From Halictus rubicundus (lineage: Eukaryota > Arthropoda > Insecta > Hymenoptera > Halictidae): a stretch of DNA of 64,000 bases. Every line of letters begins with the position of its first letter. Position 1 is the stretch's first letter. Shown piece after piece: positions 13,101-25,590 of the stretch. The stretch spans positions 1 through 64,000 of the forward strand of contig NW_027488969.1 in the NCBI RefSeq assembly GCF_050948215.1, written 5' to 3'. The position numbers and the translations under genes were made by a program. Below the pieces are notes generated by a model. The model did not search any database. It was not told the origin of the DNA and worked only from the letters and a program-made list of their open reading frames with translations.

Positions 13101-13440
13101 TCACTTCACGTTCACTCTTCACTTCACTCCACTCTTCAATTCACCTCACTCCTCACCTCACAACACTCTTCCCTTCACTTCACTCTCCACTTCACTTCAT
13201 TCTTCACTTCACTCTTCACTTCACCTCACCTCTTCACTTCCCTTCACTCTTCACTTCACTTCAATCTTCACTTCACACCACTCTTCACTTCACTTCACTC
13301 TTCACTTCACGTCACTTCAATCGTGCACTTCACGTCAATCTTCACTTCACTTCACTCTTCACTTCACTTCACTCTTCACCACACTTCACTCTTCACCTCA
13401 CTTCAATCTTCACTTCACGTCCATCTTCACTTCACTGTCA
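12355..13440 (+). repeat. Tandem duplication of about 564 bp at end of satellite B
   Basis: The block at about 12,355-12,877 is repeated at about 12,918-13,440. Matching anchors are the TTTTCAATCACTTC word (about 12,360 and 12,922), CACATCTCAA (12,514 and 13,078), and CTCACCTCTTCACTTCCC (12,661 and 13,224). The copies differ by scattered single bases. The second copy stops at the boundary with the CA/poly-C tract, so the duplication abuts the end of the array. Confidence 0.85.
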
Positions 13441-13486
13441 CACACACACCCCCCCCCCCCTCTTCTGCGTGCCCCGCTCTCTAACA
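13439..13486. other. CA run, C12 tract and short unique sequence at B/C boundary
   Basis: Satellite B ends in CTGTCACACACACA, followed by 12 consecutive C residues (about 13,449-13,460) and about 25 bases that fit none of the three satellites (TCTTCTGCGTGCCCC then GCTCTCTAAC). It is one of very few places in the window with non-repetitive sequence and could be the remnant of a former unique junction. No gene or mobile-element terminus is recognisable. The length of the C tract is likely to be unreliable. Confidence 0.85.
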
Positions 13487-14140
13487 CCACACCACACCAC
13501 CAACCTCACCACACCACCCACCACACTACACCACACACCACACTACACCACACACCACACCACACCACACACCACACCACACCACCCACACACCACACCA
13601 CCCACCACACCACACCACACCACACACCACACCACACCACACAACACACCACACCACCCACCACACCACACCACACACCAAACCACACCACAACACGTAC
13701 ACCACACCACACACCACTCCACCCACCACTCCACAACACACTCCTCTCCATACCACACTCCACTCGACACAACACACGTCCCACCTCTCATCACACCACA
13801 CCTCACACCTCTCCACTCCAAACACCCATCACCCACACCACACCACACCACACCACACCTCACCACTCCACAAACGACACCACACAACACTACCACACCA
13901 CACCTCACCTCACACCACACCTCACCTCACACCACCCCACCACACACCACACAACACCACACACCCACACCACACACACACTCCCACCCCACACCTCACC
14001 ACACACAACTCCTATCCACACACCACTCCACCTCCCCTCACCAATCCACACCACAACCACACCACTCCTCACACCTACGTCCACTCACCTAACCAAACCT
14101 CAACCACATCCACTCCTCAACCACTCCTCACCACCACCTA
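13487..14140 (+). repeat. Satellite C array, ACACC pentamer with 17-bp phasing
   Basis: About 650 bp built from ACACC/CCACA words, with C and A dominant on the + strand. In the best-preserved part, ACACACC heptamers start at 13,533, 13,550 and 13,567, each followed by two pentamers. That gives 7+5+5 = 17 bp, equivalent to (ACACC)3AC. From about 13,700 onward the array degrades, and CACCTC and CCACTCC words become common towards 14,140. The open frames on the - strand between 13,506 and 13,920 are V/W/G/C-rich repeat translations, not genes. Confidence 0.85.
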
Positions 14141-14200
14141 ACCACACCTCATCCTATCCTACCAATCCTCTATCCTATCCTATCCTCTATCTATCCTAAC
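14141..14200 (+). repeat. Gradual transition from satellite C to satellite A
   Basis: CCACACCTC words pass directly into ATCCTATCC words, with intermediates such as CCTACCAATCC and CTATCTATCCTAACC. There is no unique sequence between the arrays, unlike the B/C boundary. The shared CCTC word at the end of both units makes the exact breakpoint ambiguous. Confidence 0.7.
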
Positions 14201-14339
14201 CTCAATCCTATCCTAACCTCTATCCTTTCCTATCCTCTTATCGTATCCTATCCTCTATCCTATCCTCCATCCTATCCTAATCTCTCATCCTATCCTTTCC
14301 CTCTAAAATATCGTATCTTCTATCGTATCCAATCCTCTA

Positions 14340-17300
14340 TCCTATCCTATCCTCTATCCTATCCTATCCTTTATCCAATTCAATCTCATATCCTAACCTA
14401 TCCTCTATCATATCCTATCCTCTATAGTATCCTATCTTCTATCCTATCCTATCCTATCCTCTATCCTATCCTATCCTCTATCCTATCCAATCCTCTATCC
14501 TATAATATCCTCTATCCCATCCTAATCTCTATCCTATCAATCCCCTATCCTATCCTCTATCCTATCCTATCCTCATCCTATCCCATCCTCTATCCTATCC
14601 TATCCTCACTCCTATCCAATCCCCTATCCTACCCTCTATCCGATCCTATCCTCTATTCCATCCTATCCTCGATCCTATCCTATCCTCTATCCCTATCCTA
14701 TCCTCTATCCTATCCTATCCACTATCCTATCATATCCTCTATCCTATCATATCCTCTATCCTATCCTATCCTCTATCCTATCCTATCCTCTATCCCATTC
14801 TATCCTCTTTCCTATCCCATCCTCTATCCCATCCAATCCTCAATCCTATCCTATCCACTATCCTATCCTATCCTCTATCCTATAGTATCCTCTATCCTAT
14901 CCTATCCTCTATCCTATCCTATCCTCCATCCTATCCTATCCTCCATCCTATCCAATCCCCTATCCTATCTTCAATCCTATCCTATCCTCATTCCTATCCT
15001 ATCCTCAATCCTATCGTATCCTCTATCCTATAGTATCCTCTATCCTATCCTATCATCTATCCTATCCTAAATCCTATCCTATCCTCAATCCTATCCTATC
15101 CTATCCTCTATCCTATCCTATCCTATATCCTATCCTATCCTCTATCCTATCCTCTATCCTCTATCCTATCCTATCCTCTATCCTATCCTCTATCCTCTAT
15201 CCTATCCTATCCTCTATCCTATCCTATCCTCTATCCTATCCTAACCTCTATCCTATCCTATCCTCTATCCTATCCTATCCTCTATCCTATCCTATCCTCT
15301 ATCATATCCTATCCTCTATCCTATCCTATCCTCTATCCTATCCTATCCTCTATCCTATCCTATCCTCTATCCTATCCTATCCTCTATCCTATCCTATCCT
15401 CTATCCTATCCTATCCTCTATCCTATCCTATCCTCTATCCTATCCTATCCTCTATCCTATCCTATCCTCTATCGTATCCTATCCTATCCCCTATCCTATC
15501 CTATCCTCTTTCCTATCCTATCCTCTATAATATCGTATCCTCTATAATATCGTATCCTCTATCCTATCCTATCCTCTTTCCTATCCTCTCCTCTTTCCTA
15601 TCCTATCCTCTATATTATCATATCCTCTATCCTATCCTATCCTCTATCCTATCCTCCATCCTATCCTATTCTCTCTCCTATCCTTTCCTCTATAATATCC
15701 TATCCTCTATCGTCTCCTATCCTCTATCCTATCCTATCCTCTATCCTATCCTATCCTCTATCCTATCCTATCCTCTATCCTATCCTATCCTCTATCCTAT
15801 CCTATCCTCTATCCTATTCTATCCTCTATCCTATTTAATATTGTATCCTGTATCCTATCCTATCATCAATCCTATCCTATCCTCTATCGTCTCCTATCCT
15901 CTATCCTATCCTATCCTCTATCCTATCCTATCCTCTATCCTATCCTATCTTCTATCCTATCCTATCCTCTATCGTATCCTATCCTCTATCCTATCCTATC
16001 CTCTATCCTATCCTATCCTCTATCCTATCCTATCCTCTATCCTATCCTATCCTCTATCCTATCATATCCTCTATCCTATCCTATCCTCTATCGTATCCTA
16101 TCCTCTATACTATAATATCCTCTATCCTATCCTATCCTCTATCCTATCCTATCGTCAATCCCATCCAATCCTCAATCCTATTGTATCCTCTATCCTATAG
16201 TATCCTCTATCCTATCCTATCCTCTATCCTATCCTATCCTCTATCCTATCCTATCCTTTATCCAATTCAATCTCATATCCTAACCTATCCTCTATCATAT
16301 CCTATCCTCTATAGTATCCTATCTTCTATCCTATCCTATCCTATCCTCTATCCTATCCTATCCTCTATCCTATCCAATCCTCTATCCTATAATATCCTCT
16401 ATCCCATCCTAATCTCTATCCTATCAATCCCCTATCCTATCCTCTATCCTATCCTATCCTCAATCCTATCCCATCCTCTATCCTATCCTATCCTCAATCC
16501 TATCCAATCCCCTATCCTACCCTCTATCCGATCCTATCCTCTATTCCATCCTATCCTCGATCCTATCCTATCCTCTATCCTATCCTATCCTCTATCCTAT
16601 CCTATCCACTATCCTATCATATCCTCTATCCTATCATATCCTCTATCCTATCCTATCCTCTATCCTATCCTATCCTCTATCCCATTCTATCCTCTTTCCT
16701 ATCCCATCCTCTATCCCATCCAATCCTCAATCCTATCCTATCCACTATCCTATCCTATCCTCTATCCTATAGTATCCTCTATCCTATCCTATCCTCTATC
16801 CTATCCTATCCTCCATCCTATCCTATCCTCCATCCTATCCAATCCCCTATCCTATCTTCATCCTATCCTATCCTCATTCCTATCCTATCCTCAATCCTAT
16901 CGTATCCTCTATCCTATAGTATCCTCTATCCTATCCTATCATCTATCCTATCCTAAATCCTATCCTATCCTCAATCCTATCCTATCCTATCCTCTATCCT
17001 ATCCTATCCTATATCCTATCCTATCCTCTATCCTATCCTCTATCCTCTATCCTATCCTATCCTCTATCCTATCCTCTATCCTCTATCCTATCCTATCCTC
17101 TATCCTATCCTATCCTCTATCCTATCCTAACCTCTATCCTATCCTATCCTCTATCCTATCCTATCCTCTATCCTATCCTATCCTCTATCATATCCTATCC
17201 TCTATCCTATCCTATCCTCTATCCTATCCTATCCTCTATCCTATCCTATCCTCTATCCTATCCTATCCTCTATCCTATCCTATCCTCTATCCTATCCTAT

Positions 17301-17387
17301 CCTCTATCCTATCCTATCCTCTATCCTATCCTATCCTCTATCCTATCCTATCCTCTATCGTATCCTATCCTATCCCCTATCCTATCC
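14340..17387 (+). repeat. Direct duplication in satellite A, offset about 1,887 bp
   Basis: Segment about 14,340-15,500 is repeated at about 16,227-17,387. Anchors are TTATCCAATT (14,371 and 16,258), TATAATATCC (14,501 and 16,388), ACCCTCTATCCGA (14,631 and 16,519), the CTATCTTCA word (about 14,967 and 16,854) and ATCCTATCCCC (15,481 and 17,367). Offsets stay within 1,886-1,888 over more than 1.1 kb, so the copies are nearly gap-free. Confidence 0.88.
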
Positions 17388-20300
17388 TATCCTCTTTCCT
17401 ATCCTCTCCTCTATCCTATCCTATCCTCTATATTATCATATCCTCTATCCTATCCTATCCTCTATCCTATCCTCCATCCTATCCTATTCTCTATCCTATC
17501 CTTTCCTCTATAATATTGTATCTTCTATCGTATCCAATCCTCTATCCTATCCTATCCTCTATCCTATCCTATCCTTTATCCAATTCAATCTCATATCCTA
17601 TCCTATCCTCTATCCTATCCTATCCTCTATCTTATCCTATCCTATCCTCTATCCTATCCTATCCTCTATCCTATCCAATCCTCTATCCTATAATATCCTC
17701 TATCCCATCCTAATCTCTATCCTATCAATCCCCTATCCTATCCTCTATCCTATCCTATCTTCAATCCTATCCCATCCTCTATCCTATCCTATCCTCAATC
17801 CTATCCAATCCCCTATCCTACCCTCTAGCCGATCCTATCCTCTATTCCATCCTATCCTCGATCCTATCCTATCCTCTATCCTATCCTATCCTCTATCCTA
17901 TCCTATCCTCTATCCTATCATATCCTCTATCCTATCATATCCTCTATCCTATCCTATCCTCTATCCAATCCTATCCTCTATCCCATTCTATCCTCTTTCC
18001 TATCCCATCCTCTATCCCATCCAATCCTCAATCCTATCCTATCCACTATCCTATCCTATCCTCTATCCTATAGTATCCTCAATCCTATCCTATCCTCTAT
18101 CCTATCCTATCCTCCATCCTATCCTATCCTCCATCCTATCCAATCCCCTATCCTATCCTCAATCCTATCCTATCCTCATTCCTATCCTATCCTCAATCCT
18201 ATTGTATCCTCTATCCTATAGTATCCTCTATCCTATCCTATCCTCTATCCTATCCTATCCTCTATCCTATCCATCCTCTATCCTATCCTATCCTCTATCC
18301 TATCCTATCCTCTATCCTATCCTATCCTCTATCCTATCCTATCCTCTATCCTATCCTATCCTCTATCCTATCCTATCCTCTATCCTATCCTATCCTCTAT
18401 CCTATCCTATCCTCTATCCTATCCTATCCTCTATCCTATCCTATCCTCTATACTATCCTATCCTCTATCCTATCCTATCCTCTATCCTATCGTATCCTCT
18501 ATCCTATCCTATCCTCTATCCTATCCTATCCTCTATCCTATCCTATCCTCTATCCTATCCTATCCTCTATCCTATCCTATCCTCTATAATATCGTATCCT
18601 CTATAATATCTTATATTGTATCCTATCCTATCCTCTATCCTATCCTATCCTCTATCCCATCCTATCATCTATCCTATCCTATCCTCTATAATATCGTATC
18701 CTCTATAATATCGTATCCTCTATCCTATCCTATCCTCTTTCCTATCCTCTCCTCTTTCCTATCCTATCCTCTATATTATCATATCCTCTATCCTATCCTA
18801 TCCTCTATCCTATCCTCCATCCTATCCTATTCTCTCTCCTATCCTTTCCTCTATAATATCGTATCTTCTATCGTATCCAATCCTCTATCCTATCCTATCC
18901 TCTATCCTATCCTATCCTTTATCCAATTCAATCTCATATCCTATCCTATCCTCTATCATATCCTATCCTCTATAGTATCCTATCTTCTATCGTATCCTAT
19001 CCTCTATCCTATCCTATCCTCTATCCTATCCTATCCTCTATCCTATCCTATCCTCTATACTATCCTATCCTCTATCCTATCCTATTCTCTATCCTATCCT
19101 ATCCTCTATCCTATTCTATCCTCTATCCTATTTAATATTGTATCCTGTATCCTATCCTATCATCAATCCTATCCTATCCTCTATCGTCTCCTATCCTCTA
19201 TCCTATCCTATCCTCTATCCTATCCTATCCTCTATCCTATCCTATCTTCTATCCTATCCTATCCTCTATCCTATCCTATCCTCTATCCTATCCTATCCTC
19301 TATCCTATCCTATCCTCTATCCTATCCTATCCTCTATCCTATCCTATCCTCTATCCTATCATATCCTCTATCCTATCCTATCCTCTATCGTATCCTATCC
19401 TCTATACTATAATATCCTCTATCCTATCCTATCCTCTATCCTATCCTATCGTCAATCCCATCCAATCCTCAATCCTATTGTATCCTCTATCCTATAGTAT
19501 CCTCTATCCTATCGTATCCTCTATCCTATCCTATCCTCTATCCTATCCTATCCTCTATCCTATCCTATCCTCTATCCTATCCTATCCTCTATCCTATCCT
19601 ATCCTCTATAATATCGTATCCTCTATAATATCTTATATTGTATCCTATCCTATCCTCTATCCTATCCTATCCTCTATCCCATCCTATCATCTATCCTATC
19701 CTATCCTCTATAATATCGTATCCTCTATAATATCGTATCCTCTATCCTATCCTATCCTCTTTCCTATCCTCTCCTCTTTCCTATCCTATCCTCTATATTA
19801 TCATATCCTCTATCCTATCCTATCCTCTATCCTATCCTCCATCCTATCCTATTCTCTCTCCTATCCTTTCCTCTATAATATCCTATCCTCTATCGTCTCC
19901 TATCCTCTATCCTATCCTATCCTCTATCCTATCCTATCCTCTATCCTATCCTATCCTCTATCCTATCCTATCCTCTATCCTATCCTATCCTCTATCCTAT
20001 TCTATCCTCTATCCTATTTAATATTGTATCCTGTATCCTATCCTATCATCAATCCTATCCTATCCTCTATCGTCTCCTATCCTCTATCCTATCCTATCCT
20101 CTATCCTATCCTATCCTCTATCCTATCCTATCTTCTATCCTATCCTATCCTCTATCCTATCCTATCCTCTATCCTATCCTATCCTCTATCCTATCCTATC
20201 CTCTATCCTATCCTATCCTCTATCCTATCCTATCCTCTATCCTATCATATCCTCTATCCTATCCTATCCTCTATCGTATCCTATCCTCTATACTATAATA

Positions 20301-20389
20301 TCCTCTATCCTATCCTATCCTCTATCCTATCCTATCGTCAATCCCATCCAATCCTCAATCCTATTGTATCCTCTATCCTATAGTATCCT

Positions 20390-20730
20390 CTATCCTATCC
20401 TATCCTCTATCCTATCCTATCCTCTATCCTATCCTATCCTCTATCCTATCCTATCCTCTATCCTATCCTATCCTCTATCCTATCCTATCCTCTATCCTAT
20501 CCTATCCTCTATCCTATCCTATCCTCTATCCTATCCTATCCTCTATCCTATCCTATCCTCTATCCTATCCTATCCTCTATCCTATCCTATCCTCTATACT
20601 ATCCTATCCTCTATCCTATCCTATCCTCTATCCTATCCTATCCTCTATCCTATCCTATCCTCTATCCTATCCTATCCTCTATCCTATCCTATCCTCTATC
20701 CTATCCTATCCTCTATCCTATCCTATCCTC
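20390..20730 (+). repeat. Homogeneous satellite A run
   Basis: About 20 consecutive near-identical 17-bp monomers with one visible substitution (TACTATCC near 20,597). Such runs are where unequal exchange or slippage is expected to be most active, and where the assembled copy number is least certain. Confidence 0.85.
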
Positions 20731-23690
20731 TATAATATCGTATCCTCTATAATATCTTATATTGTATCCTATCCTATCCTCTATCCTATCCTATCCTCTA
20801 TCCCATCCTATCATCTATCCTATCCTATCCTCTATAATATCGTATCCTCTATAATATCGTATCCTCTATCCTATCCTATCCTCTTTCCTATCCTCTCCTC
20901 TTTCCTATCCTATCCTCTATATTATCATATCCTCTATCCTATCCTATCCTCTATCCTATCCTCCATCCTATCCTATTCTCTCTCCTATCCTTTCCTCTAT
21001 AATATCGTATCTTCTATCGTATCCAATCCTCTATCCTATCCTATCCTCTATCCTATCCTATCCTTTATCCAATTCAATCTCATATCCTATCCTATCCTCT
21101 ATCATATCCTATCCTCTATAGTATCCTATCTTCTATCGTATCCTATCCTCTATCCTATCCTATCCTATCCTCTATCATATCCTATCCTCTATCCTATCCA
21201 ATCCTCTATCCTATAATATCCTCTATCCCATCCTAATCTCTATCCTATCAATCCCCTATCCTATCCTCTATCCTATCCTATCCTCAATCCTATCCCATCC
21301 TCTATCCTATCCTATCCTCAATCCTATCCAATCCCCTATCCTACCCTCTATCCGAACCTATCCTCTATTCCATCCTATCCTCGATCCTATCCTATCCTCT
21401 ATCCTATCCTATCCTCTATCCTATCCTATCCTCTATCCTATCATATCCTCTATCCTATCATATCCTCTATCCTATCCTATCCTCTATCCTATTCTATCCT
21501 CTATCCTATTTAATATTGTATCCTGTATCCTATCCTATCATCAATCCTATCCTATCCTCTATCGTCTCCTATCCTCTATCCTATCCTATCCTCTATCCTA
21601 TCCTATCCTCTATCCTATCCTATCCGCTATCCTATCCTATCCTCTATCCTATCCTATCCTCTATCCTATCCTATCCTCTATCCTATTCTATCCTCTATCC
21701 TATTTAATATTGTATCCTGTATCCTATCCTATCATCAATCCTATCCTATCCTCTATCGTCTCCTATCCTCTATCCTATCCTATCCTCTATCCTATCCTAT
21801 CCTCTATCCTATCCTATCCTCTATCCTATCCTATCCTCTATCCTATCCTATCCTCTATCCTATCCTATCCTCTATCCTATCCTATCCTCTATCCTTTTCT
21901 ATCCTCTATCCTATTTAATATTGTATCCTGTATCCTATCCTATCATCAATCCTATCCTATCCTCTATCGTCTCCTATCCTCTATCCTATCCTATCCTCTA
22001 TCCTATCCTATCCTCTATCCTATCCTATCTTCTATCCTATCCTATCCTCTATCCTATCCTATCCTCTATCCTATCCTATCCTCTATCCTATCCTATCCTC
22101 TATCCTATCCTATCCTCTATCCTATCCTATCCTCTATCCTATCATATCCTCTATCCTATCCTATCCTCTATCGTATCCTATCCTCTATACTATAATATCC
22201 TCTATCCTATCCTATCCTCTATCCTATCCTATCGTCAATCCCATCCAATCCTCAATCCTATTGTATCCTCTATCCTATAGTATCCTCTATCCTATCCTAT
22301 CCTCTATCCTATCCTATCCTCTATCCTATCCTATCCTCTATCCTATCCTATCCTCTATCCTATCCTATCCTCTATCCTATCCTATCCTCTATCCTATCCT
22401 ATCCTCTATCCTATCCTATCCTCTATCCTATCCTATCCTCTATCCTATCCTATCCTCTATCCTATCCTATCCTCTATCCTATCCTATCCTCTATCCTATC
22501 CTATCCTCTATCCTATCCTATCCTCTATACTATCCTATCCTCTATCCTATCCTATCCTCTATCCTATCGTATCCTCTATCCTATCCTATCCTCTATCCTA
22601 TCCTATCCTCTATCCTATCCTATCCTCTATCCTATCCTATCCTCTATCCTATCCTATCCTCTATAATATCGTATCCTCTATAATATCTTATATTGTATCC
22701 TATCCTATCCTCTATCCTATCCTATCCTCTATCCCATCCTATCATCTATCCTATCCTATCCTCTATAATATCGTATCCTCTATAATATCGTATCCTCTAT
22801 CCTATCCTATCCTCTTTCCTATCCTCTCCTCTTTCCTATCCTATCCTCTATATTATCATATCCTCTATCCTATCCTATCCTCTATCCTATCCTCCATCCT
22901 ATCCTATTCTCTCTCCTATCCTTTCCTCTATAATATCGTATCTTCTATCGTATCCAATCCTCTATCCTATCCTATCCTCTATCCTATCCTATCCTTTATC
23001 CAATTCAATCTCATATCCTATCCTATCCTCTATCATATCCTATCCTCTATAGTATCCTAACTTCTATCGTATCCTATCCTCTATCCTATCCTATCCTATC
23101 CTCTATCCTATCCTATCCTCTATCCTATCCAATCCTCTATCCTATAATATCCTCTATCCCATCCTAATCTCTATCCTATCAATCCCCTATCCTATCCTCT
23201 ATCCTATCCTATCCTCAATCCTATCCCATCCTCTATCCTATCCTATCCTCAATCCTATCCAATCCCCTATCCTACCCTCTATCCGAACCTATCCTCTATT
23301 CCATCCTATCCTCGATCCTATCCTATCCTCTATCCTATCCTATCCTCTATCCTATCCTATCCTCTATCCTATCATATCCTCTATCCTATCATATCCTCTA
23401 TCCTATCCTATCCTCTATCCTATTCTATCCTCTATCCTATTTAATATTGTATCCTGTATCCTATCCTATCATCAATCCTATCCTATCCTCTATCGTCTCC
23501 TATCCTCTATCCTATCCTATCCTCTATCCTATCCTATCCTCTATCCTATCCTATCCTCTATCCTATCCTATCCTCTATCCTATCCTATCCTCTATCCTAT
23601 CCTATCCTATATCCTATTCTATCCTCTATCCTATTTAATATTGTATCCTGTATCCTATCCTATCATCAATCCTATCCTATCCTCTATCGT
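20731..23690 (+). repeat. Direct duplication in satellite A, offset 1,931 bp
   Basis: The segment beginning at 20,731 (TATAATATCG) recurs from 22,662. Other anchors at the same offset are ACCCTCTATCCGAACC (21,343 and 23,274) and the TTTAATATTG marker (TTG at 21,516 and 23,447; 21,710 and 23,641). The match covers roughly 1 kb. The intervening 21,921-22,280 block instead matches 19,138-19,497 and 15,841-16,200, so the higher-order units have been shuffled and not simply repeated head to tail. Confidence 0.85.
22290..22540 (+). repeat. Homogeneous satellite A run
   Basis: Uninterrupted consensus 17-bp monomers up to the variant TACTATCC near 22,527. It is equivalent to the run at 20,390-20,730, with a different copy number. 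Confidence 0.8.
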
Positions 23691-24504
23691 CTCCTATCCT
23701 CTATCCTATCCTATCCTCTATCCTATCCTATCCTCTATCCTATCCTATCTTCTATCCTATCCTATCCTCTATCCAATCCTATCCTCTATCCTATCCTATC
23801 CTCTATCCTATCCTATCCTCTATCCTATCCTATCCTCTATCCTATCCTATCCTCTATCCTATCATATCCTCTATCCTATCCTATCCTCTATCGTATCCTA
23901 TCCTCTATACTATAATATCCTCTATCCTATCCTATCCTCTATCCTATCCTATCGTCAATCCCATCCAATCCTCAATACAATCCTATCCTCTATCCTATCC
24001 TATCCTCTATCCTATTCTATCCTCTATCCTATTTAATATTGTATCCTGTATCCTATCCTATCATCAATCCTATCCTATCCTCTATCGTCTCCTATCCTCT
24101 ATCCTATCCAATCCCCTATGTTATCCTCTATCCTATCCTATCCTCTATCCTATCCTATCCTCTATCCTACTCTATACTCTATCCTATCCTATCCTCAATC
24201 CTATCCCATCCTCTATCCTATCCTATCCTCAATCCTATCCCATCCTCTATCCTATCCTATCCTCAATCCTATCCAATCTCCTATCCTATCCTCAATCCTA
24301 TCCTATCCTCATTCCTATCCTATCCTCAATCCTATCGTATCCTCTATCCTATAGTATCCTCTATCCTATCCTATCCTCTATCCTATACTATCCTCAATCC
24401 TATCCTATCCTCAATCCTATCCTATCCTATCCTCTATCCTATCCTATCCTCTATTATATCCTATCCTCAATCCTATCCTATCCTCTATCCTTTCCTATCC
24501 TCTT

Positions 24505-24775
24505 ATCGTATCCTATCCTCTATCCTATCCTATCCTCTATCCTATCCTATCCTCTATCCTATCCTATCCTCTATCCTATCCTATCCTCTATCCTATCCTA
24601 TCCTCTATCCTATCCTATCCTCTATCCTATCCTATCCTCTATCCTATCCTATCCTCTATCCTATCCTATCCTCTATCCTATCCTATCCTCTATCCTATCC
24701 TATCCTCTATCCTATCCTATCCTCTATCCTATCCTATCCTCTATCCTATCCTATCCTCTATCCTATCCTATCCTC
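24505..24775 (+). repeat. Homogeneous satellite A run
   Basis: About 16 consecutive consensus monomers, ending at CTATTCTATCC near 24,777. The run lies inside the partner of the inverted arm, where the matching left-arm stretch (about 2,025-2,290) is much less regular. Confidence 0.8.
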
Positions 24776-25375
24776 TATTCTATCCTATCCTCTATCCTAT
24801 CCTATCGTCTATCCTATCCTATCCTCTATAATATCGTATCCTCTATAATATCGTATATTGTATCCTATCCTATCCTCTATCCTATCCTATCCTCTATCCC
24901 ATCCTATCATCTATCCTATCCTATCCTCTATAATATCGTATCCTCTATAATATCGTATCCTCTATCCTATCCTATCCTCTTTCCTATCCTCTCCTCTATC
25001 CTATCCTATCCTCTATATTATCATATCCTCTATCCTATCCTATCCTCTATCCTATCCTATCATCTATCCTATCCTATCCTCCATCCTATCCTATCCTCTA
25101 TCGTCTCCTATCCTCTGTCCTATCCAATCCCCTATGTTATCCTCTATCCTATCCTATCCTCTATCCTATCCTATCCTCTATCCTATCCTATCCTCTATCA
25201 TATCCTATCCTCTATCCTATCCTATCCTCTATCCTATCCTATCCTCTATCCTATCATATCCTATCCTCTATCCTATCCTATCCTCTATATTATCATATCG
25301 TCTATCCTATCCTATCCTCTATCTTACCCTATCCTCTATCCTATCCTATCCTCTATCCCATCATATCCTCTATCC

Positions 25376-25590
25376 TATCCTATCCTCTATCCTATCCTAT
25401 CCTCTATCCTATCCTATCCTCTATCCTATCCTATCCTCTATCCTATCCTATCCTCTATCCTATCCTATCCTCTATCCTATCCTATCCTCTATCCTATCCT
25501 ATCCTCTATCCTATCCTATCCTCTATCCTATCCTATCCTCTATCCTATCCTATCCTCTATCCTATCCTATCCTCTATCCTATCCTATCCT
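25376..25590 (+). repeat. Homogeneous satellite A run
   Basis: About 12-13 consensus monomers between the CCCATCATATCC variant and a triple block of TATAATATCG-type monomers. The left arm has the corresponding run at about 1,200-1,420 in inverted orientation. Confidence 0.8.

Larger units (their letters stand above)
2511..13440 (+). repeat. Satellite B array, (TTCAC)3TC 17-mer
   Basis: About 10.9 kb of tandem repeat with consensus monomer TTCACTTCACTTCACTC (17 bp). The + strand is pyrimidine-rich with few G residues. The monomer has no stop codon in any + frame, while its complement has TGA in every frame, so very long + frames coexist (2,857-7,743; 4,095-11,660; 6,776-14,092). All three read the same 17-residue cycle rich in L, H, F, T and S, which rules them out as genes. 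Common variants are TTCAAT, CACAAC, CTCAC, CATCAC and TTCCC words. G-containing variants are dense at the left end (about 5-7 per 60 bases near 2.5-2.8 kb), fewer at 6 kb (about 1-2) and nearly absent around 9.6-9.8 and 12.3-12.5 kb. No gene, RNA or mobile element is recognised. Confidence 0.95.

Noticed and set aside
13439..13486. Insertion-sequence or retroelement tail (poly-C with unique sequence)
   Set aside because: The non-repeat sequence is only about 25 bases and the homopolymer is C, not A/T. No flanking duplication is visible.
13506..13920. Minus-strand frames rich in V, W, G and C in satellite C
   Set aside because: Three overlapping frames arise from the complement of ACACC repeats. 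No recognisable protein features.
16181..17713. Open frames of 60-755 codons throughout satellite A, many with a TTG start
   Set aside because: They are translations of a stop-free 17-mer. Starts and stops coincide with variant monomers such as TTTAATATTG or TATAATATCG. The longest (47,613-49,880) has the same composition as the rest.
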